DNA from: Mesorhizobium huakuii
Lineage (GTDB): Bacteria; Pseudomonadota; Alphaproteobacteria; Rhizobiales; Rhizobiaceae
Assembly: GCF_030160235.1 (NCBI RefSeq)
Contig: NZ_BSNY01000005.1
Coordinates: forward strand, 1 to 64,000
Length of the DNA stretch: 64,000 nucleotides
Direction: 5' to 3'
Shown: positions 52,039 through 63,007 of the stretch, one piece after another
How the letters are laid out: the number at the start of each line of letters is the position of its first letter
How positions within the stretch are numbered: position 1 is the stretch's first letter
The notes under the pieces: generated by a model
What the model was told of the DNA's origin: nothing
Seen by the model: only the letters and a program-made list of their open reading frames with translations
Databases searched by the model: none
Made by a program: the position numbers and the translations under genes

Positions 52039-53361
52039 ATGGCTCAGACTTCGACTGCCGAAACCAACAGCGAGCTGATCGGCTCGCATCATGGCCAAGT
52101 CAGCGCGGGCGATATCGCGGTCGGCGTGATCGTGGGCAGAACGTCGGAATTCTTCGACTTCTTCGTCTATGCGATCGCCTCCGTCATCGTGTTTCCCAAG
52201 CTGGTGTTTCCGACGCACGATCCGCTCGCCGGCACGCTCTATTCCTTCTGCATCTTCGCGCTGGCCTTCGTCGCGCGCCCGTTCGGCTCCGTGCTGTTCA
52301 TGGCGATCGACCGCGCCTATGGCCGCGGCGCGAAACTGACGATCGCGCTGTTCCTGCTCGGCACGTCGACCGTCGCCATCGCGTTCCTGCCGGCCTATGG
52401 CGACATCGGTGCGGTCGCGGTGTGGCTTCTGGCGCTTGCCCGCATCGGCCAGGGGCTGGCGCTCGGCGGGACATGGGACGGACTGCCCTCGCTGCTGGCG
52501 CTGAACGCGCCGCAGAACCGGCGCGGCTTCTATGCCATGATCCCGCAACTGGGCGCGCCGATCGGCCTCATCGTGGCCAGCTCCCTCTTTGCCTTCTTCG
52601 TCGCCAACCTGTCAGCCGACGACTTCTTCTCCTGGGGCTGGCGCTATCCCTTCTTCGTCGCCTTCGCCATCAATGTCGTGGCCCTGTTCGCCAGGCTGCG
52701 CATCGTCGTCACGCCTGAATTCTCGAAACTGTACGAGAGCGGCGACCTGCAGCCGACGCGCATCAGGGACACGATCCGGGCCGAAGGCCACAACGTCGTC
52801 ATCGGCGCCTTCGCGCCGCTGGCGAGCTTCGCCCTGTTCCACATGGTGACGGTGTTTCCGCTTTCCTGGGTGTTCCTGTTCACCAATGAGGGGCCGGCAC
52901 GCTTCCTGATGATCGAGGCGGTAAGCGCGTTGTTCGGCATTGCGGCCATCGTCGCGTCCGGGCCACTGGCCGATCGCGTCGGACGCCGTGCGCTGCTCGG
53001 CGGTTCGGCGATTGCCATCGCGACCTTCAGCGGCTTTGCCCCGCAGCTTCTGGATGGCGGCGCCGTCGGCGAGGCGCTGTTCATGGTGCTGGGCTTCATC
53101 CTGCTGGGGCTGAGCTTCGGGCAATCGTCGGGCGTCGTCGCCTCGAGCTTCTCACGGCAGTATCGCTATACCGGCTCGGCGATCACCTCGGATTTGGCGT
53201 GGATGTTCGGCGCCGGCTTCGCGCCGCTCGCAGCGCTGCTGCTGGCCGGCAATTTCGGCCTCATCGCCGCCGGCGCCTATCTGCTGTCGGGTGCCGCCTG
53301 CACGTTGCTTGCCTTATGGATCGACGGGCGCCGTCCGGCCGCGGACCATCTGGCCGACTAG
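52039..53361 (+). CDS. MFS transporter of the metabolite:proton symporter type
   Basis: The 440-residue protein has about 12 membrane helices and the motif R-I-G-Q-G-L-A-L-G-G-T-W-D-G, a variant of the R-x-x-Q-G-x-x-x-G-G-E-W-x-G of metabolite:H+ symporters, and A-D-R-V-G-R-R for the cytoplasmic loop. It probably imports an organic acid. ATG 52039 was chosen because residues before it have no membrane-protein character. Its stop codon overlaps the stop of the converging exporter gene (CTAG). Confidence 0.87.
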   Translation: MAQTSTAETNSELIGSHHGQVSAGDIAVGVIVGRTSEFFDFFVYAIASVIVFPKLVFPTHDPLAGTLYSFCIFALAFVARPFGSVLFMAIDRAYGRGAKLTIALFLLGTSTVAIAFLPAYGDIGAVAVWLLALARIGQGLALGGTWDGLPSLLALNAPQNRRGFYAMIPQLGAPIGLIVASSLFAFFVANLSADDFFSWGWRYPFFVAFAINVVALFARLRIVVTPEFSKLYESGDLQPTRIRDTIRAEGHNVVIGAFAPLASFALFHMVTVFPLSWVFLFTNEGPARFLMIEAVSALFGIAAIVASGPLADRVGRRALLGGSAIAIATFSGFAPQLLDGGAVGEALFMVLGFILLGLSFGQSSGVVASSFSRQYRYTGSAITSDLAWMFGAGFAPLAALLLAGNFGLIAAGAYLLSGAACTLLALWIDGRRPAADHLAD

Positions 53362-54887
53362 CCGCGCTTCGGGATCTGGATATCCTCGAGCAGAAGCGTC
53401 AGCGCCATGGCGACGAAGTAAAGCGCCGCCACCCAGATGAACATCACGTTGAAACCACTCGAATAGTGGGCGAGCACCACGTCGCGGACCGCGGTCGGCA
53501 GGCTTGACGCCAGATGCGGGTTCAGCCCGGTCAGGCCGTCCGGCAGCAGGGCGGCGGCATCGGCGGGAAGCTCCGAAGTCTGCCGGTTCAGCGCCCAGGT
53601 CATCACCGCGCCGTTCAGCGCCAGTCCCAGCGATGCGCCGATCGTGCGCGCCTGGGTGATCAACGACGTCACCGCGCCGATATCCTGCAGCGGCGCGGCG
53701 GCCTGAATCGCCACGATCAGCACCTGGAACTGCAGGCCCATGCTGATGCCGAACAGGCCCATCATCACCGCCAGCACCCAGATCGGCGTGTGCGAATTGA
53801 TGAAGACAAAGCCTATCATCAGCAGCCCGCCAATACCCATCGCCACCACCGGCATCCATTTGTAGCGACCGGTCGCGGCGATCACCCGCCCGGCCACGAT
53901 CGAGATGACCATCGAGGTCAGGGAAGCCGGCAGGAACAGGAAGCCGACCTCGGCCGGACTGAGCCCGGTCAGCGTTTGCATGTAGAGCGCGAAATAGAAG
54001 AACATGCCGAGGGTCACCGATCCGGCGACCACCGACACGCCCGAGACGATGCGCACCGTCGAGATGCCGAACAGCCGCAAGGGCACGATCGGCTCCTCGG
54101 CCCGCCGCTCGACCAGGATGAACGAAGCAATTGCCGCCAGCGCGACGACCGGCAGCGCGAAGGTGAGCAGGTCAGGTCCGGCGGGGTCGAGCAGATGATA
54201 GCCCCAATAGACGATTGCGGTGGTGCCGATGGCCAGCAGCAAGCCGCCCAGATAGTCGATGCTGTGCCGCTTCTCGTTGAACCGGCTGCGCATGGCGAAT
54301 GCCAGGATCGCCAGCACGACGATGCCGATCGGCAGGTTGACCAGGAACACCCAGCGCCAGCCGAACAGGCTGGTGATATAGCCGCCGGCCAAGGGACCGA
54401 GGACCGACGACAGCGCGAACACCGCCGAACTGTAGCCCTGGTATTTGGCGCGGTCGCGCGGCCCGAACAGTTCGCCGATCATGGCGAAGGCCGAGACCAT
54501 CAGGCCGCCGCCGCCGATACCTTGCAGGACACGCGCTGCGATCAGGCTCTCCATCGACCAGGCTATGCCGCAGACCAGCGAGCCCAGCAGGAACAAGGCG
54601 ATCGCCGTCAGCACCACGTTCTTGCGGCCATACATGTCGCCGAGCTTGCCGTAGAACGGCGAGACGGCGGCGGTCGACAGCAGGTAGGCGGCGCCGACCC
54701 AGCCGAACAGATGCAGATTGCCGAGTTCGCCGGCAATGGTGGGCAAGGCGGTGACGACGATCTGCATGTCGATGGTGGCCATGAACATGGCGATCAGCGC
54801 GCCGGAATAGACGACCAGCGTCGTCATGTCGGGCTTGGCCCCGGCCTCTGCGGGCGGCGCATCCGGGAGGGTCGAGTCGATGCTCAT
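53358..54887 (-). CDS. DHA2-type multidrug exporter (14-helix MFS)
   Basis: The 509-residue protein has 14 predicted helices and DHA2/EmrB-QacA marks: G-K-L-G-D-M-Y-G-R-K in the first loop, V-L-Q-G-I-G-G-G-G-L, and motif C-like L-G-P-L-A-G-G-Y-I. It expels drugs in exchange for protons. Start ATG 54887 has a GGAG box six bases upstream, whereas the ATG at 54902 has none. A divergent MarR-type gene and shared inverted motifs point to MarR repression. Confidence 0.88.
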   Translation of the reverse strand: MSIDSTLPDAPPAEAGAKPDMTTLVVYSGALIAMFMATIDMQIVVTALPTIAGELGNLHLFGWVGAAYLLSTAAVSPFYGKLGDMYGRKNVVLTAIALFLLGSLVCGIAWSMESLIAARVLQGIGGGGLMVSAFAMIGELFGPRDRAKYQGYSSAVFALSSVLGPLAGGYITSLFGWRWVFLVNLPIGIVVLAILAFAMRSRFNEKRHSIDYLGGLLLAIGTTAIVYWGYHLLDPAGPDLLTFALPVVALAAIASFILVERRAEEPIVPLRLFGISTVRIVSGVSVVAGSVTLGMFFYFALYMQTLTGLSPAEVGFLFLPASLTSMVISIVAGRVIAATGRYKWMPVVAMGIGGLLMIGFVFINSHTPIWVLAVMMGLFGISMGLQFQVLIVAIQAAAPLQDIGAVTSLITQARTIGASLGLALNGAVMTWALNRQTSELPADAAALLPDGLTGLNPHLASSLPTAVRDVVLAHYSSGFNVMFIWVAALYFVAMALTLLLEDIQIPKRG

Positions 54888-54912
54888 GGGGGTCTCCGAC
54901 ATTGGCGGGCGG

Positions 54913-54985
54913 TTTATGTGCCCGCAGCAGATATATGTCAACATCAAATATATGCTATCAGCATGCAATTGACATCGGCATATAT
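54913..54985. promoter_or_regulatory. Divergent promoter with paired MarR-type operator motifs
   Basis: A 17-base motif at 54931-54947 (ATATATGTCAACATCAA) recurs inverted at 54969-54985 with 13 of 17 positions identical. Leftward, -35 TTGACA (54936-54941) and -10 CATAAA (54913-54918) with a 17-base spacer form the exporter promoter, overlapped by the first motif. The second motif contains a rightward TTGACA for the regulator gene. Confidence 0.6.
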
Positions 54986-55005
54986 TTTTGCTAGCGCGCT
55001 CTAAT

Positions 55006-55644
55006 ATGAGCAGCAACGATACCGGGCCGGACAAGCCCGACCGATTTTCCGCCCCGGGCCAGATGCATGGCGACCGGGACCTCGCCGATCTGGCGCGCAG
55101 CAATGGCCTGTCGGAAGCGGCGGCCGACGCCGTCGCCGCCATCGATGCGGTGTTGAACAAGGTACGCCGCTCCATCCAGCGCCGGGATTTCGGCCGCTTG
55201 ATCCTGGCCCGCATCGACCCTTCGCTCGAGGTGAGCCATCTCGATGTGATCATCGCCATTGCGCACAATCCGGCCGTCGGCGACGCGCCGCAGGACGAGG
55301 TAACCGTCGGCAACATCGCCGAGCGCCTGGGGATCGACCCGTCCCGCGCCAGCCGCATCTCGGCCGATATCGTCGATCGCGGCTACGCCTTGCGCGTCGC
55401 GTCGCAACTCGATGCCCGCCGCATTTGCCTCAGGCTCACCGCCAAAGGCGAGCGCCTGATGACGGCGGTGCGCCAGACCAAATGGCGGATCTTCGCCGAG
55501 TCCCTGGCGCAATGGGACGAGCAGGAGCTGGTGACGTTCGCTCACCTGCTGGAACGCTTCGCCGGCTGGGCCACGGACGAGGCGAGCATGCGCAGGTCGG
55601 CGGATGCGGTGAAGCAGATGATGGACGAGGCGGAGCCGGTGTAG
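55006..55644 (+). CDS. MarR-family transcriptional regulator
   Basis: The 212-residue protein has a central winged helix-turn-helix (about 85-150: V-G-N-I-A-E-R-L-G-I-D-P-S-R-A-S-R-I-S, then the wing Q-L-D-A-R-R-I-C-L-R-L-T) and helical termini used for dimerisation. Its N-terminus is about 30 residues longer than usual and is polar. It most likely represses the divergent drug exporter and itself. Confidence 0.87.
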   Translation: MSSNDTGPDKPDRFSAPGQMHGDRDLADLARSNGLSEAAADAVAAIDAVLNKVRRSIQRRDFGRLILARIDPSLEVSHLDVIIAIAHNPAVGDAPQDEVTVGNIAERLGIDPSRASRISADIVDRGYALRVASQLDARRICLRLTAKGERLMTAVRQTKWRIFAESLAQWDEQELVTFAHLLERFAGWATDEASMRRSADAVKQMMDEAEPV

Positions 55645-56060
55645 GCTGCCGGGCTGTTTCGACCGCCAGCCGAAGCTTGCACGAACCGATGAAGCGCACG
55701 ACAGGACATCTCAGCGGCCGCGCGATTTGCTGGCGCATATGACCGTCCTATGGCGCGCGTGGATCATTGCCGCCCGTAGGCAATAGAGCCGCTGAATAGC
55801 AGTCCTTGCTGGCCCTCGGCCAATGCCGAGTGCAGAACCCGACATCACGAAATTCTCCGCCGCCTTTCCATACCTGCGATGCAGTGCGATGGATCGCATC
55901 GTTCGAAAAGGCGCTCGATCCGTCTAACATTCACTGAGCTCCCGCAGTGTTATTGTTCCCCTCCGAAAATAAGTCTGTGGATATTGGCTTTGTGACGATG
56001 GTGTGTCGTATCCGTCAAATGAAAGGTGCGTAACGATAAGCAACTTGGCTCGGGGGACTC
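55645..56060. other. Intergenic region before the RHS gene
   Basis: I see no convincing gene in this 416-base stretch. It contains the promoter of the RHS gene. A GGGGGA ribosome-binding-like sequence lies at its right end, five bases before the ATG. Confidence 0.5.
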
Positions 56061-59000
56061 ATGAAACGGTTGCTTGTTGGCGCGGTAGTGCTTGCCGCAA
56101 GTGTCGTCGGCGCGGATATTTCTGCTGTTTCTTATATTAGCCGAAGTGAAGGAATGGCAGCACTCGCGCAGGAGAGCCAAAGCTCTTCCGCGACTGCAGG
56201 AAATTCTGCTGCCGGCTACGGCAATGGCGGGGCGGCGCTGGGAGCCGGCGGACAGGCCGCGGGCAGCCCGTCGAGTTCTTCACCGGCGCAGCCAACCGGA
56301 GATGGTTCATCCGCGACCGGCAGTCCCGATGCGGCGGCCAAGGTCGGCGCCAAGCCGGCCGATGCCAAAGCCGCCGACGATACCAGCACCACGGATGGCA
56401 CCAAGGCCGCAGATACCAAGACCACGAAGGCAACCGGCAAGGCGGCCAAGACCACTGACACAGAGGCCGCACCCGAGGAGCCGGCGGCGCAAGCAATGGC
56501 GGCGGCAGCCGCGACGACCGACAGCGGCGACCCCGAAGCGATCGGCACGCCGAAGGTGGATTTGCCCAAGGCTGCCGGCAACGGCAATCTCGGCTATTCG
56601 ATAGGCATCGACGTGCCCGCCTTCCACGGCATCGAGCCGCGGATCGCGCTGAACTACAACTCCTCGCGCAAGACCAAGCTCGGCGGCCTCTACCAGGGCT
56701 GGCTCGGCTATGCCTGGGGCCTCGATGGTTTTGACGTCATCGAACGGGCGACGCCGGGCTACGGCATGCCGGCCTATGACGCCAACGACATTTATCTGCT
56801 CGACGGTCAGGCGATGGTGGCCTGCGCTGCCGGCATGGTGTCGCCATCCTGCGCGACCGGCGGCACGCATGCGACGGAGAATGAGAGCTATCGCCGCATC
56901 GCTTTCAACAGTTCCGCCAATCAATGGACGGTGACGGACAGGGACGGCACCGTCTCGACCTTCCGTTCGGTGGGTGCGGTCGCCAACCTCAATCCGACCG
57001 CCGGCACACCGGCCTATGACCTGGCGATGAGCTACCGCTGGCTGTTGACTTCGGTCACCGACACCAACGGCAACACGGTCACCTACAGCTACTCTTGCCC
57101 GGCGAGCCCGGTCTGCTATCCCGCCAGCGTCAGCTACAACGGCACCAGCATAACCTTCTACTACGAGACCCGTCCGGACATGATCCTGATGGGCAATGGC
57201 CGAGACATCTCCGAGACCAGCCAGCGCATCAAGGCGATCGGCGTCAGGGTGAGCGGCGCACTGCGTGGCGCTTACAAGCTGACCTACGACCAGGCGCCGT
57301 TCTCCAACGCGTCGCGGCTGACCCAGATCACCCGCTACGGCACCGACGCGACAATTGCGGTCGACGGAACCATCACCAGCGGCTCCGCGAAGGTCATCGC
57401 CCAGATGACGTATCAGAATACTGATGGGGTTTATTCGACTGCCAATACACCGATCTCTGAACACATTTCGGCGCCCAACTCAATAAGCTACGTCTACCCA
57501 CACGAAACCGGGGATTTGAATTTTGACGGTCGCGATGAAATCTATGGACCATACCAAGAAATTACAAAAACATCGATAGGCGGCGGAGAATATAGAACAA
57601 CAACAAAAGATTATGTTAGTGTAATAAAATTTAACTCAACCGGAACAGCACTATCAAGAAACAATATACCAGGCAGCTTCCTTGGAAGCCTGGCTGGTCG
57701 ATTCAATTCCACTAAGAATACAATGGACTTCGCCCAATTCCGCACCAGCGTCTCTTGCCACCCAACGCACAGCGGCAGCGATATCTGCACTTATTCGGCG
57801 TCCTCCGGGCTCATGCTAACTGACACTCAACTGGCCCTGACGCCAGTTCCCTGCAACCCCACGCCACCGGCCGGCTATCAATCCGTCTGCAGTGTCTTTC
57901 CTTATGGCGAGAGTTCGACTCCGTTCAACAATGTCCCGGCCTTCGTTGCCGATCCCGATGGAGATGGCATCGACAATCTCAACGCCAATAATTGGGGTGC
58001 CGTCGGGGTTGGCGACTTTCTCGGCAATGGCAGGCAGCGGCCGCTATATGCGTTAGGAAACTCGGTCAAGAAAGGCGAGCTTTCGAACGGTACATGGCAA
58101 ATCAGTGGGGCGTCGTTCGGAATCAACTGTCAAGGACCAGGCTCACCCTATGGGAGTTCGGGCACTTGCGTCTTGGCCGATGTGAATGGCGACGGCGCGA
58201 CGGATATTCTACGCTATGACGGCACTTCGGATACTGTTGGGCTGTGGCTATCGACCGGAGTGGGCTTCAAGGGCTATTCCGTTTCGACGATCGCGGGAAA
58301 GAATGCCAGTCTTCGAGATTTCGACAATGACGGCCGCGTCGATGTCATTACGATCGGTGACAGCGGCGCTGTAGGCGTTTTCTCGCTGCGGCCATCGTCG
58401 ACGTCGATGACACCTGTGCAGTTCACGCTGCCAACCGCGATGACTGCCGGCACGGTTATCGGCGATTTCAACGGCGACGGCCTGCCTGATTTCACCGACT
58501 CCAGCCACATGTTCATCTCGAACGCCGGGACGGGCAATCCGAACCTGCTGAAGCAGATCACCACTGAGCTTGGCGGCACGGTGGCAGCCGAATACACACC
58601 GTCGTCGACCTGGCAGAACAACTACCTGCCGCAAGTGGTGCATGCGGTGACGAGGCTCTCGGTGAGCGACGGCCGTGGCCAGACGGCGGTGAGCACATAC
58701 ACCTATGCTGGCGGCAAGTACGATCCGGCGGCGCGCAAGTTCCTCGGCTTTGCCTCGATCGTCGAGACAAAACCGCTGGCCAATGGCGAGACGGCGCCCT
58801 CGACGGTGACGACCACCTATCGCCAGGATCTGGCGAGCTACGGCCTGCCGTCGCTGACGGTGTGGAAGGATGGCGCGGGCACGGTCCACAAGCAGGTGGC
58901 CGAGACCTATGCGGTCAATATGGCGACAAAACCCTACACCGTGCAGAACACGGCGACCGACACGACGTTCATCGAGAACGTCACGTACACGCTCCGGGTC

Positions 59001-62000
59001 GAGCGCGGCTTCGATGCCTACAACAACATCGTCAGCCTCAAGGACTATGGCCGCACTGATGCGAGCGGGGACGAGACCTGGAACCAGAAGTGGTTCGCGC
59101 CGAACACATCGGCCTATATCGTCTCGCTCCCGCGTATTGAGACGGCTCAGGCGGGCTTTGACTGGTCGTTCCCGTTCATCAACTACAAGTCGCTGTTTTA
59201 CGACAACCAGCATGCCAACAACGATACGCCGCCGACCAAGGGCAATCTGACCTGGGCGATTGACTATGCCGATGTCTATGCGACGCCGCAGAAGTTCAGC
59301 TACCAACTCCTTGCCTACGACACCTATGGCAACAGGATCTCTGCCACCAACGGGCTCGGCCACAAGACCGAATGGGATTATGACGCCACCTATCATCTCT
59401 ACCCGGTAACCGAACGGGCGCCGCGCTACTTCGCGACGGGCGGGCAGACGGCGGATACGCGCTTCGTCTCGACGGCGACCTACAATCCCGTCTGCGGCCT
59501 GCCGGCGACGAAGACCGACTTCAACGGCCTGGTGAAGACTTTTGCCTACGATCCGTTCTGCCGTCTCTATCAGGCATCGCAGAGCGTCACCGGCGCCTAT
59601 GTCAGGAACCAGTTTGTCAACGAGGGCAACCCCGGGGCGCAGGCGCTGATCAAATACACGCCGCTCCCCAATGGCGCGGGCGAGGATTTTACCATCTCCT
59701 GGTATGACGGGCTTGGCCGGGTCTACCACGTGGAAACGCCCGGAGAGACAGCAGCTGGGCCAAGGCGCATTGCCGACACCGACTATGATCCGCGCGGCAA
59801 TGTCTTGCGCACGGATTTCCCTCGCTTCGTCGGCGAGACCGCGCAGTGGACCACCAATAGCTACGACTGGGCCGACCAGTTGACCAAGACCGTCAATCCG
59901 GATGGCAGCCAGCGCAGCTATCTCAACGATCTCGCCACCGCGCCCACCACCACCCCGCGGCTGCATGGCACGACAATGACCGACGAGCTCGGCCATCAGA
60001 CCCGGACGGCATGGTCGACGCGTGGCGATGTCGCGGGCGTGGTTCGTGACTTCGCCGGTCTTCAGCTTGCGCAAACCCGCACCTTCGACGTGCTTGGCCG
60101 GCTGGTCGGCCTTACCGACACCAGCGGCTCGACCTGGACCTACACCTACGACATGCTCGGCAACCGGCTGTCGGCGTCGGATCCCGATCTCGGCACCTGG
60201 ACCTATGTCTACGATGCCGCCAACCGACTGGTCAGCCAGACCGATGCCAGGGGCACGGTCACCAATCTCAGCTACGACCAGATGGACCGGTTGCTCCTGA
60301 AGACAGCAACGGCACCCGGCGGCAGCCCGGTTGTGCTCACCCAGAACACCTATGACCAGGCGGCTCCAAGCTCTTGGTACAACATCGGCCAGCTCACCAC
60401 CTCGACCAATGCGACGGCGACGCACAGCTACAATTATGACGGGCTTGGCAAGCTCGGCAGGCATGACGCGACCATTGCCGGCCTGACGCACACCACGGTC
60501 GACATCCGCGACAGGGCCGGCCAGACCCTCCTAAGGAATTACCAGCCGGGCGATCTGTGGTTCGGCGACTGGGACCACCGCCTGCAATACACCGCCGGCA
60601 ACAAGCTGTACTCGGCTCCCGGCTACATCACCTCGACCATTTACGAGGCCGATGGCCAGACGAAGGAGATCACCTACGCCAATGGGGTGAAGACGTCCTT
60701 CACCTATTCGCCGACCCGCCGCTGGGTGACGCGGATCACCACATCTGGCCCCAACGGGCCAATGATGGATCGCCAGTTCACGCGCGACGCCCTCGGCCGC
60801 ATCACCAACATTGTCGGGGCCTCGGCCACGGGACCCAACAGCTGGAACTATGTCTACGACAATGCCGACCGGCTGATCTCGGCGGACAATCTCGGCGACA
60901 ACACGCTCGACGAAAGCTTCGTCTATGCCGCCAACGACAACATGCTCTCGCGCTCGCGTGTCGCCGGCAGCTATGTCTACCCCGCGGCGAGCGCAGCTCG
61001 TCCGCATGCGCCCATCAGCGTCGGCGCCAATGCGATGGCCTATGATGCCAATGGCAATCTCACCTCCGACGGCAGCCGCGCGCTCGCCTGGGACGAGGCC
61101 AACCGGCTGAAGACGGTCAGCCTTGCCTCCAACACCGTCAATCTTGCCTACGGCCCGGACGGGGCGCGCGCCAGGAAGACATCGAGCTTCGCGACGACGC
61201 TCTATCCCGACGCCGATGTCGAGATCAATCCGGCGACACCGGGCGCGGAGATCTACACGCGCTATCCGCATCCCGACATCAAGGTGGTCGGCACCACAAA
61301 ATACTTCCTGCACCGCGAGCATTTGGCCTCGGTGCGCATGGTCACCGACATGTCGGGCGCCCTGGTCGAAGGCAACAGCTACGCCACCTATGGCGAGAGC
61401 CTCAACACCGGCTTCCAGACGCAGAAGGGCTACATCGGCGAGCGCTTCGATGCCGAGACCGGGCTGCTGTACCTCAATGCGCGGTATATGGATCCGGTGC
61501 TGGGGCGGTTTATTTCGCCGGATGATTGGGATCCGACGCTACCGGGTGCTGGGACCAACCGGTATGCGTACGCGCAGAATGATCCGGTCAATAAGAGTGA
61601 TCCGAATGGGCATGCTGTCGAGACAAACGAGCCTGACTCGAAATTCAACTCGATCAACGGAACGTTAGCGCATGACAAGTTGGCTGGCAGCTTGGCGGGT
61701 GGCAACAGTAAAGAGCATCAATTCACACCAGAAGTTAGCATAAAGCAGATGGCAGATGATTTAATTGGATTCATTACAACTCGAGGTAAAATAGGCCTAA
61801 AGAGCCGACCAGACGCCATCCAGATTACAGGCCCAAAATCGGCCAGCTACTTCGACTGGAAGCCGGTAACACACGTATACCGCGCCGACCTTCAGGCAAA
61901 AGATGCCGCTCAAGCCGGCAAATGGCAGGCAGCGGCGAAGGCTTTGGGTATTGATTTGCGTCCAGCAACACCTGACGAGATTTCTAAGGCAGTAAAGGAT

Positions 62001-62249
62001 CGGGCCATCATCGGTCATATAGTTGGAACTGATTTAAGCAATTACGATGTTCTTACTTACACAAGCAAAATACCTGGTATCGCGAACTATGATCTCGTAA
62101 AGACCAATACTAACGTATTTGACAACGCAAGACAAAATGCGAGCAATTGGGCAAATGATGCTCTAAACGGACTTATTCAGGGGATTGAAAGAGGTCCACC
62201 AATCGCCATGCCAGGCCCAGTCGGTCGTCCACGACCGCGCTCACCATAA
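56061..62249 (+). CDS. RHS/YD-repeat secreted polymorphic toxin
   Basis: The 2062-residue protein starts with a signal-peptide-like sequence (hydrophobic 3-20, possible cleavage near A-L-A36). A low-complexity Ala/Thr/Lys segment follows to residue 165, then an SpvB-like region (about 173-300, [18 protein letters not shown]). FG-GAP-like repeats (about 630-815, D-F-N-G-D-G-L-P-D) and many YD repeats (about 1205-1780, Y-D-x-x-G-R/N) come next. The core ends G-R-F-I-S-P-D-D-W and S-D-P-N-G-H-A (about 1813-1850). The tip (about 1850-2062) is AT-rich and has R-P-D1918 and D1932-W-K1934, compatible with a PD-(D/E)xK nuclease fold. An AT-rich patch lies at 57420-57700. Confidence 0.88.
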   Translation: MKRLLVGAVVLAASVVGADISAVSYISRSEGMAALAQESQSSSATAGNSAAGYGNGGAALGAGGQAAGSPSSSSPAQPTGDGSSATGSPDAAAKVGAKPADAKAADDTSTTDGTKAADTKTTKATGKAAKTTDTEAAPEEPAAQAMAAAAATTDSGDPEAIGTPKVDLPKAAGNGNLGYSIGIDVPAFHGIEPRIALNYNSSRKTKLGGLYQGWLGYAWGLDGFDVIERATPGYGMPAYDANDIYLLDGQAMVACAAGMVSPSCATGGTHATENESYRRIAFNSSANQWTVTDRDGTVSTFRSVGAVANLNPTAGTPAYDLAMSYRWLLTSVTDTNGNTVTYSYSCPASPVCYPASVSYNGTSITFYYETRPDMILMGNGRDISETSQRIKAIGVRVSGALRGAYKLTYDQAPFSNASRLTQITRYGTDATIAVDGTITSGSAKVIAQMTYQNTDGVYSTANTPISEHISAPNSISYVYPHETGDLNFDGRDEIYGPYQEITKTSIGGGEYRTTTKDYVSVIKFNSTGTALSRNNIPGSFLGSLAGRFNSTKNTMDFAQFRTSVSCHPTHSGSDICTYSASSGLMLTDTQLALTPVPCNPTPPAGYQSVCSVFPYGESSTPFNNVPAFVADPDGDGIDNLNANNWGAVGVGDFLGNGRQRPLYALGNSVKKGELSNGTWQISGASFGINCQGPGSPYGSSGTCVLADVNGDGATDILRYDGTSDTVGLWLSTGVGFKGYSVSTIAGKNASLRDFDNDGRVDVITIGDSGAVGVFSLRPSSTSMTPVQFTLPTAMTAGTVIGDFNGDGLPDFTDSSHMFISNAGTGNPNLLKQITTELGGTVAAEYTPSSTWQNNYLPQVVHAVTRLSVSDGRGQTAVSTYTYAGGKYDPAARKFLGFASIVETKPLANGETAPSTVTTTYRQDLASYGLPSLTVWKDGAGTVHKQVAETYAVNMATKPYTVQNTATDTTFIENVTYTLRVERGFDAYNNIVSLKDYGRTDASGDETWNQKWFAPNTSAYIVSLPRIETAQAGFDWSFPFINYKSLFYDNQHANNDTPPTKGNLTWAIDYADVYATPQKFSYQLLAYDTYGNRISATNGLGHKTEWDYDATYHLYPVTERAPRYFATGGQTADTRFVSTATYNPVCGLPATKTDFNGLVKTFAYDPFCRLYQASQSVTGAYVRNQFVNEGNPGAQALIKYTPLPNGAGEDFTISWYDGLGRVYHVETPGETAAGPRRIADTDYDPRGNVLRTDFPRFVGETAQWTTNSYDWADQLTKTVNPDGSQRSYLNDLATAPTTTPRLHGTTMTDELGHQTRTAWSTRGDVAGVVRDFAGLQLAQTRTFDVLGRLVGLTDTSGSTWTYTYDMLGNRLSASDPDLGTWTYVYDAANRLVSQTDARGTVTNLSYDQMDRLLLKTATAPGGSPVVLTQNTYDQAAPSSWYNIGQLTTSTNATATHSYNYDGLGKLGRHDATIAGLTHTTVDIRDRAGQTLLRNYQPGDLWFGDWDHRLQYTAGNKLYSAPGYITSTIYEADGQTKEITYANGVKTSFTYSPTRRWVTRITTSGPNGPMMDRQFTRDALGRITNIVGASATGPNSWNYVYDNADRLISADNLGDNTLDESFVYAANDNMLSRSRVAGSYVYPAASAARPHAPISVGANAMAYDANGNLTSDGSRALAWDEANRLKTVSLASNTVNLAYGPDGARARKTSSFATTLYPDADVEINPATPGAEIYTRYPHPDIKVVGTTKYFLHREHLASVRMVTDMSGALVEGNSYATYGESLNTGFQTQKGYIGERFDAETGLLYLNARYMDPVLGRFISPDDWDPTLPGAGTNRYAYAQNDPVNKSDPNGHAVETNEPDSKFNSINGTLAHDKLAGSLAGGNSKEHQFTPEVSIKQMADDLIGFITTRGKIGLKSRPDAIQITGPKSASYFDWKPVTHVYRADLQAKDAAQAGKWQAAAKALGIDLRPATPDEISKAVKDRAIIGHIVGTDLSNYDVLTYTSKIPGIANYDLVKTNTNVFDNARQNASNWANDALNGLIQGIERGPPIAMPGPVGRPRPRSP

Positions 62250-62271
62250 GCAACTAGAGAGGAGAGATTAC

Positions 62272-62994
62272 GTGACTGATGCGAGAATGCAGGGCTTGCG
62301 GGATCTATTAGCAACAATTTTGCGTGATTTTGACAGCCATAGAGGTGGCTTTAGTGGAATTAGCTATAATTCTCCGTGGCTTATGGCGACAGATTTCTGG
62401 GCGAAACGCACTGGGTGCTTTGTCGGTGAGCTTGAAGAGATGATAACCACAATACGCAGTGCAGACCTTTGCGGAATTAACCCAGATAATAAAAATATAG
62501 AGGTATTTGATAATTTCAAGAAAGCAGTTGAGAATTGGAGGCTTGAGGTTAACTATAGCGCCTCTCCGCTACGCTTGACTGCGAATGATATGAAAATATC
62601 CAATTATAGACACCTAAAACCCTATATTTTTAATACGATTCCATCGATGAACCTGGATTATCCGACCGTAGAGTTTGATGGCAGCGATTTGGTTTTCTCA
62701 GGTTTTTTGAATGATAGGTTTGGCCATCGAGTGTCTATGCGAATGTCTGTGAAAACTAGATACGGGGGTAAAATTTGGTTGAGTTTTCGTTTTCCGTATT
62801 TTGGACAAGGCGAGCCATCTTTACTTACCCACAATGACCTCACCGCTATAACCTTTAGAACTCAAATAAATTTTCCGGAAATTCCTGAGCTTGATTGGAT
62901 TGCTCCTCGTGAGCATACGAATTCCGACAACATTGACTCCGTTCTTGATATTATACGAGTTATTTCGCAATACCTTAGTCCCACATTGCATTAG
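62272..62994 (+). CDS. Probable immunity protein for the RHS toxin
   Basis: The 240-residue protein is encoded by AT-rich DNA like the toxin tip and starts 22 bases after the RHS stop. The GTG start at 62272 has an AGGAG box eight bases upstream. No signal peptide or known domain is visible. It has an aromatic, acidic composition with motifs G-G-F-S-G-I-S-Y-N-S-P-W and I-W-L-S-F-R-F-P-Y-F-G-Q-G. The immediate downstream position is the usual one for a cognate immunity gene. The function is inferred from this context, not from homology. Confidence 0.65.
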   Translation: MTDARMQGLRDLLATILRDFDSHRGGFSGISYNSPWLMATDFWAKRTGCFVGELEEMITTIRSADLCGINPDNKNIEVFDNFKKAVENWRLEVNYSASPLRLTANDMKISNYRHLKPYIFNTIPSMNLDYPTVEFDGSDLVFSGFLNDRFGHRVSMRMSVKTRYGGKIWLSFRFPYFGQGEPSLLTHNDLTAITFRTQINFPEIPELDWIAPREHTNSDNIDSVLDIIRVISQYLSPTLH

Positions 62995-63007
62995 AAATTG
63001 CGACGGA

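Noticed and set aside
53514-55004. Rightward open frame of 496 codons
   Set aside because: It is antisense to the drug exporter gene. The Gln/Arg/His-rich sequence is a typical shadow.
58248-60491. Leftward open frame of 747 codons inside the RHS gene
   Set aside because: It is a frame complementary to the YD repeats, with no ribosome site, and its composition follows from GC-rich codon bias.
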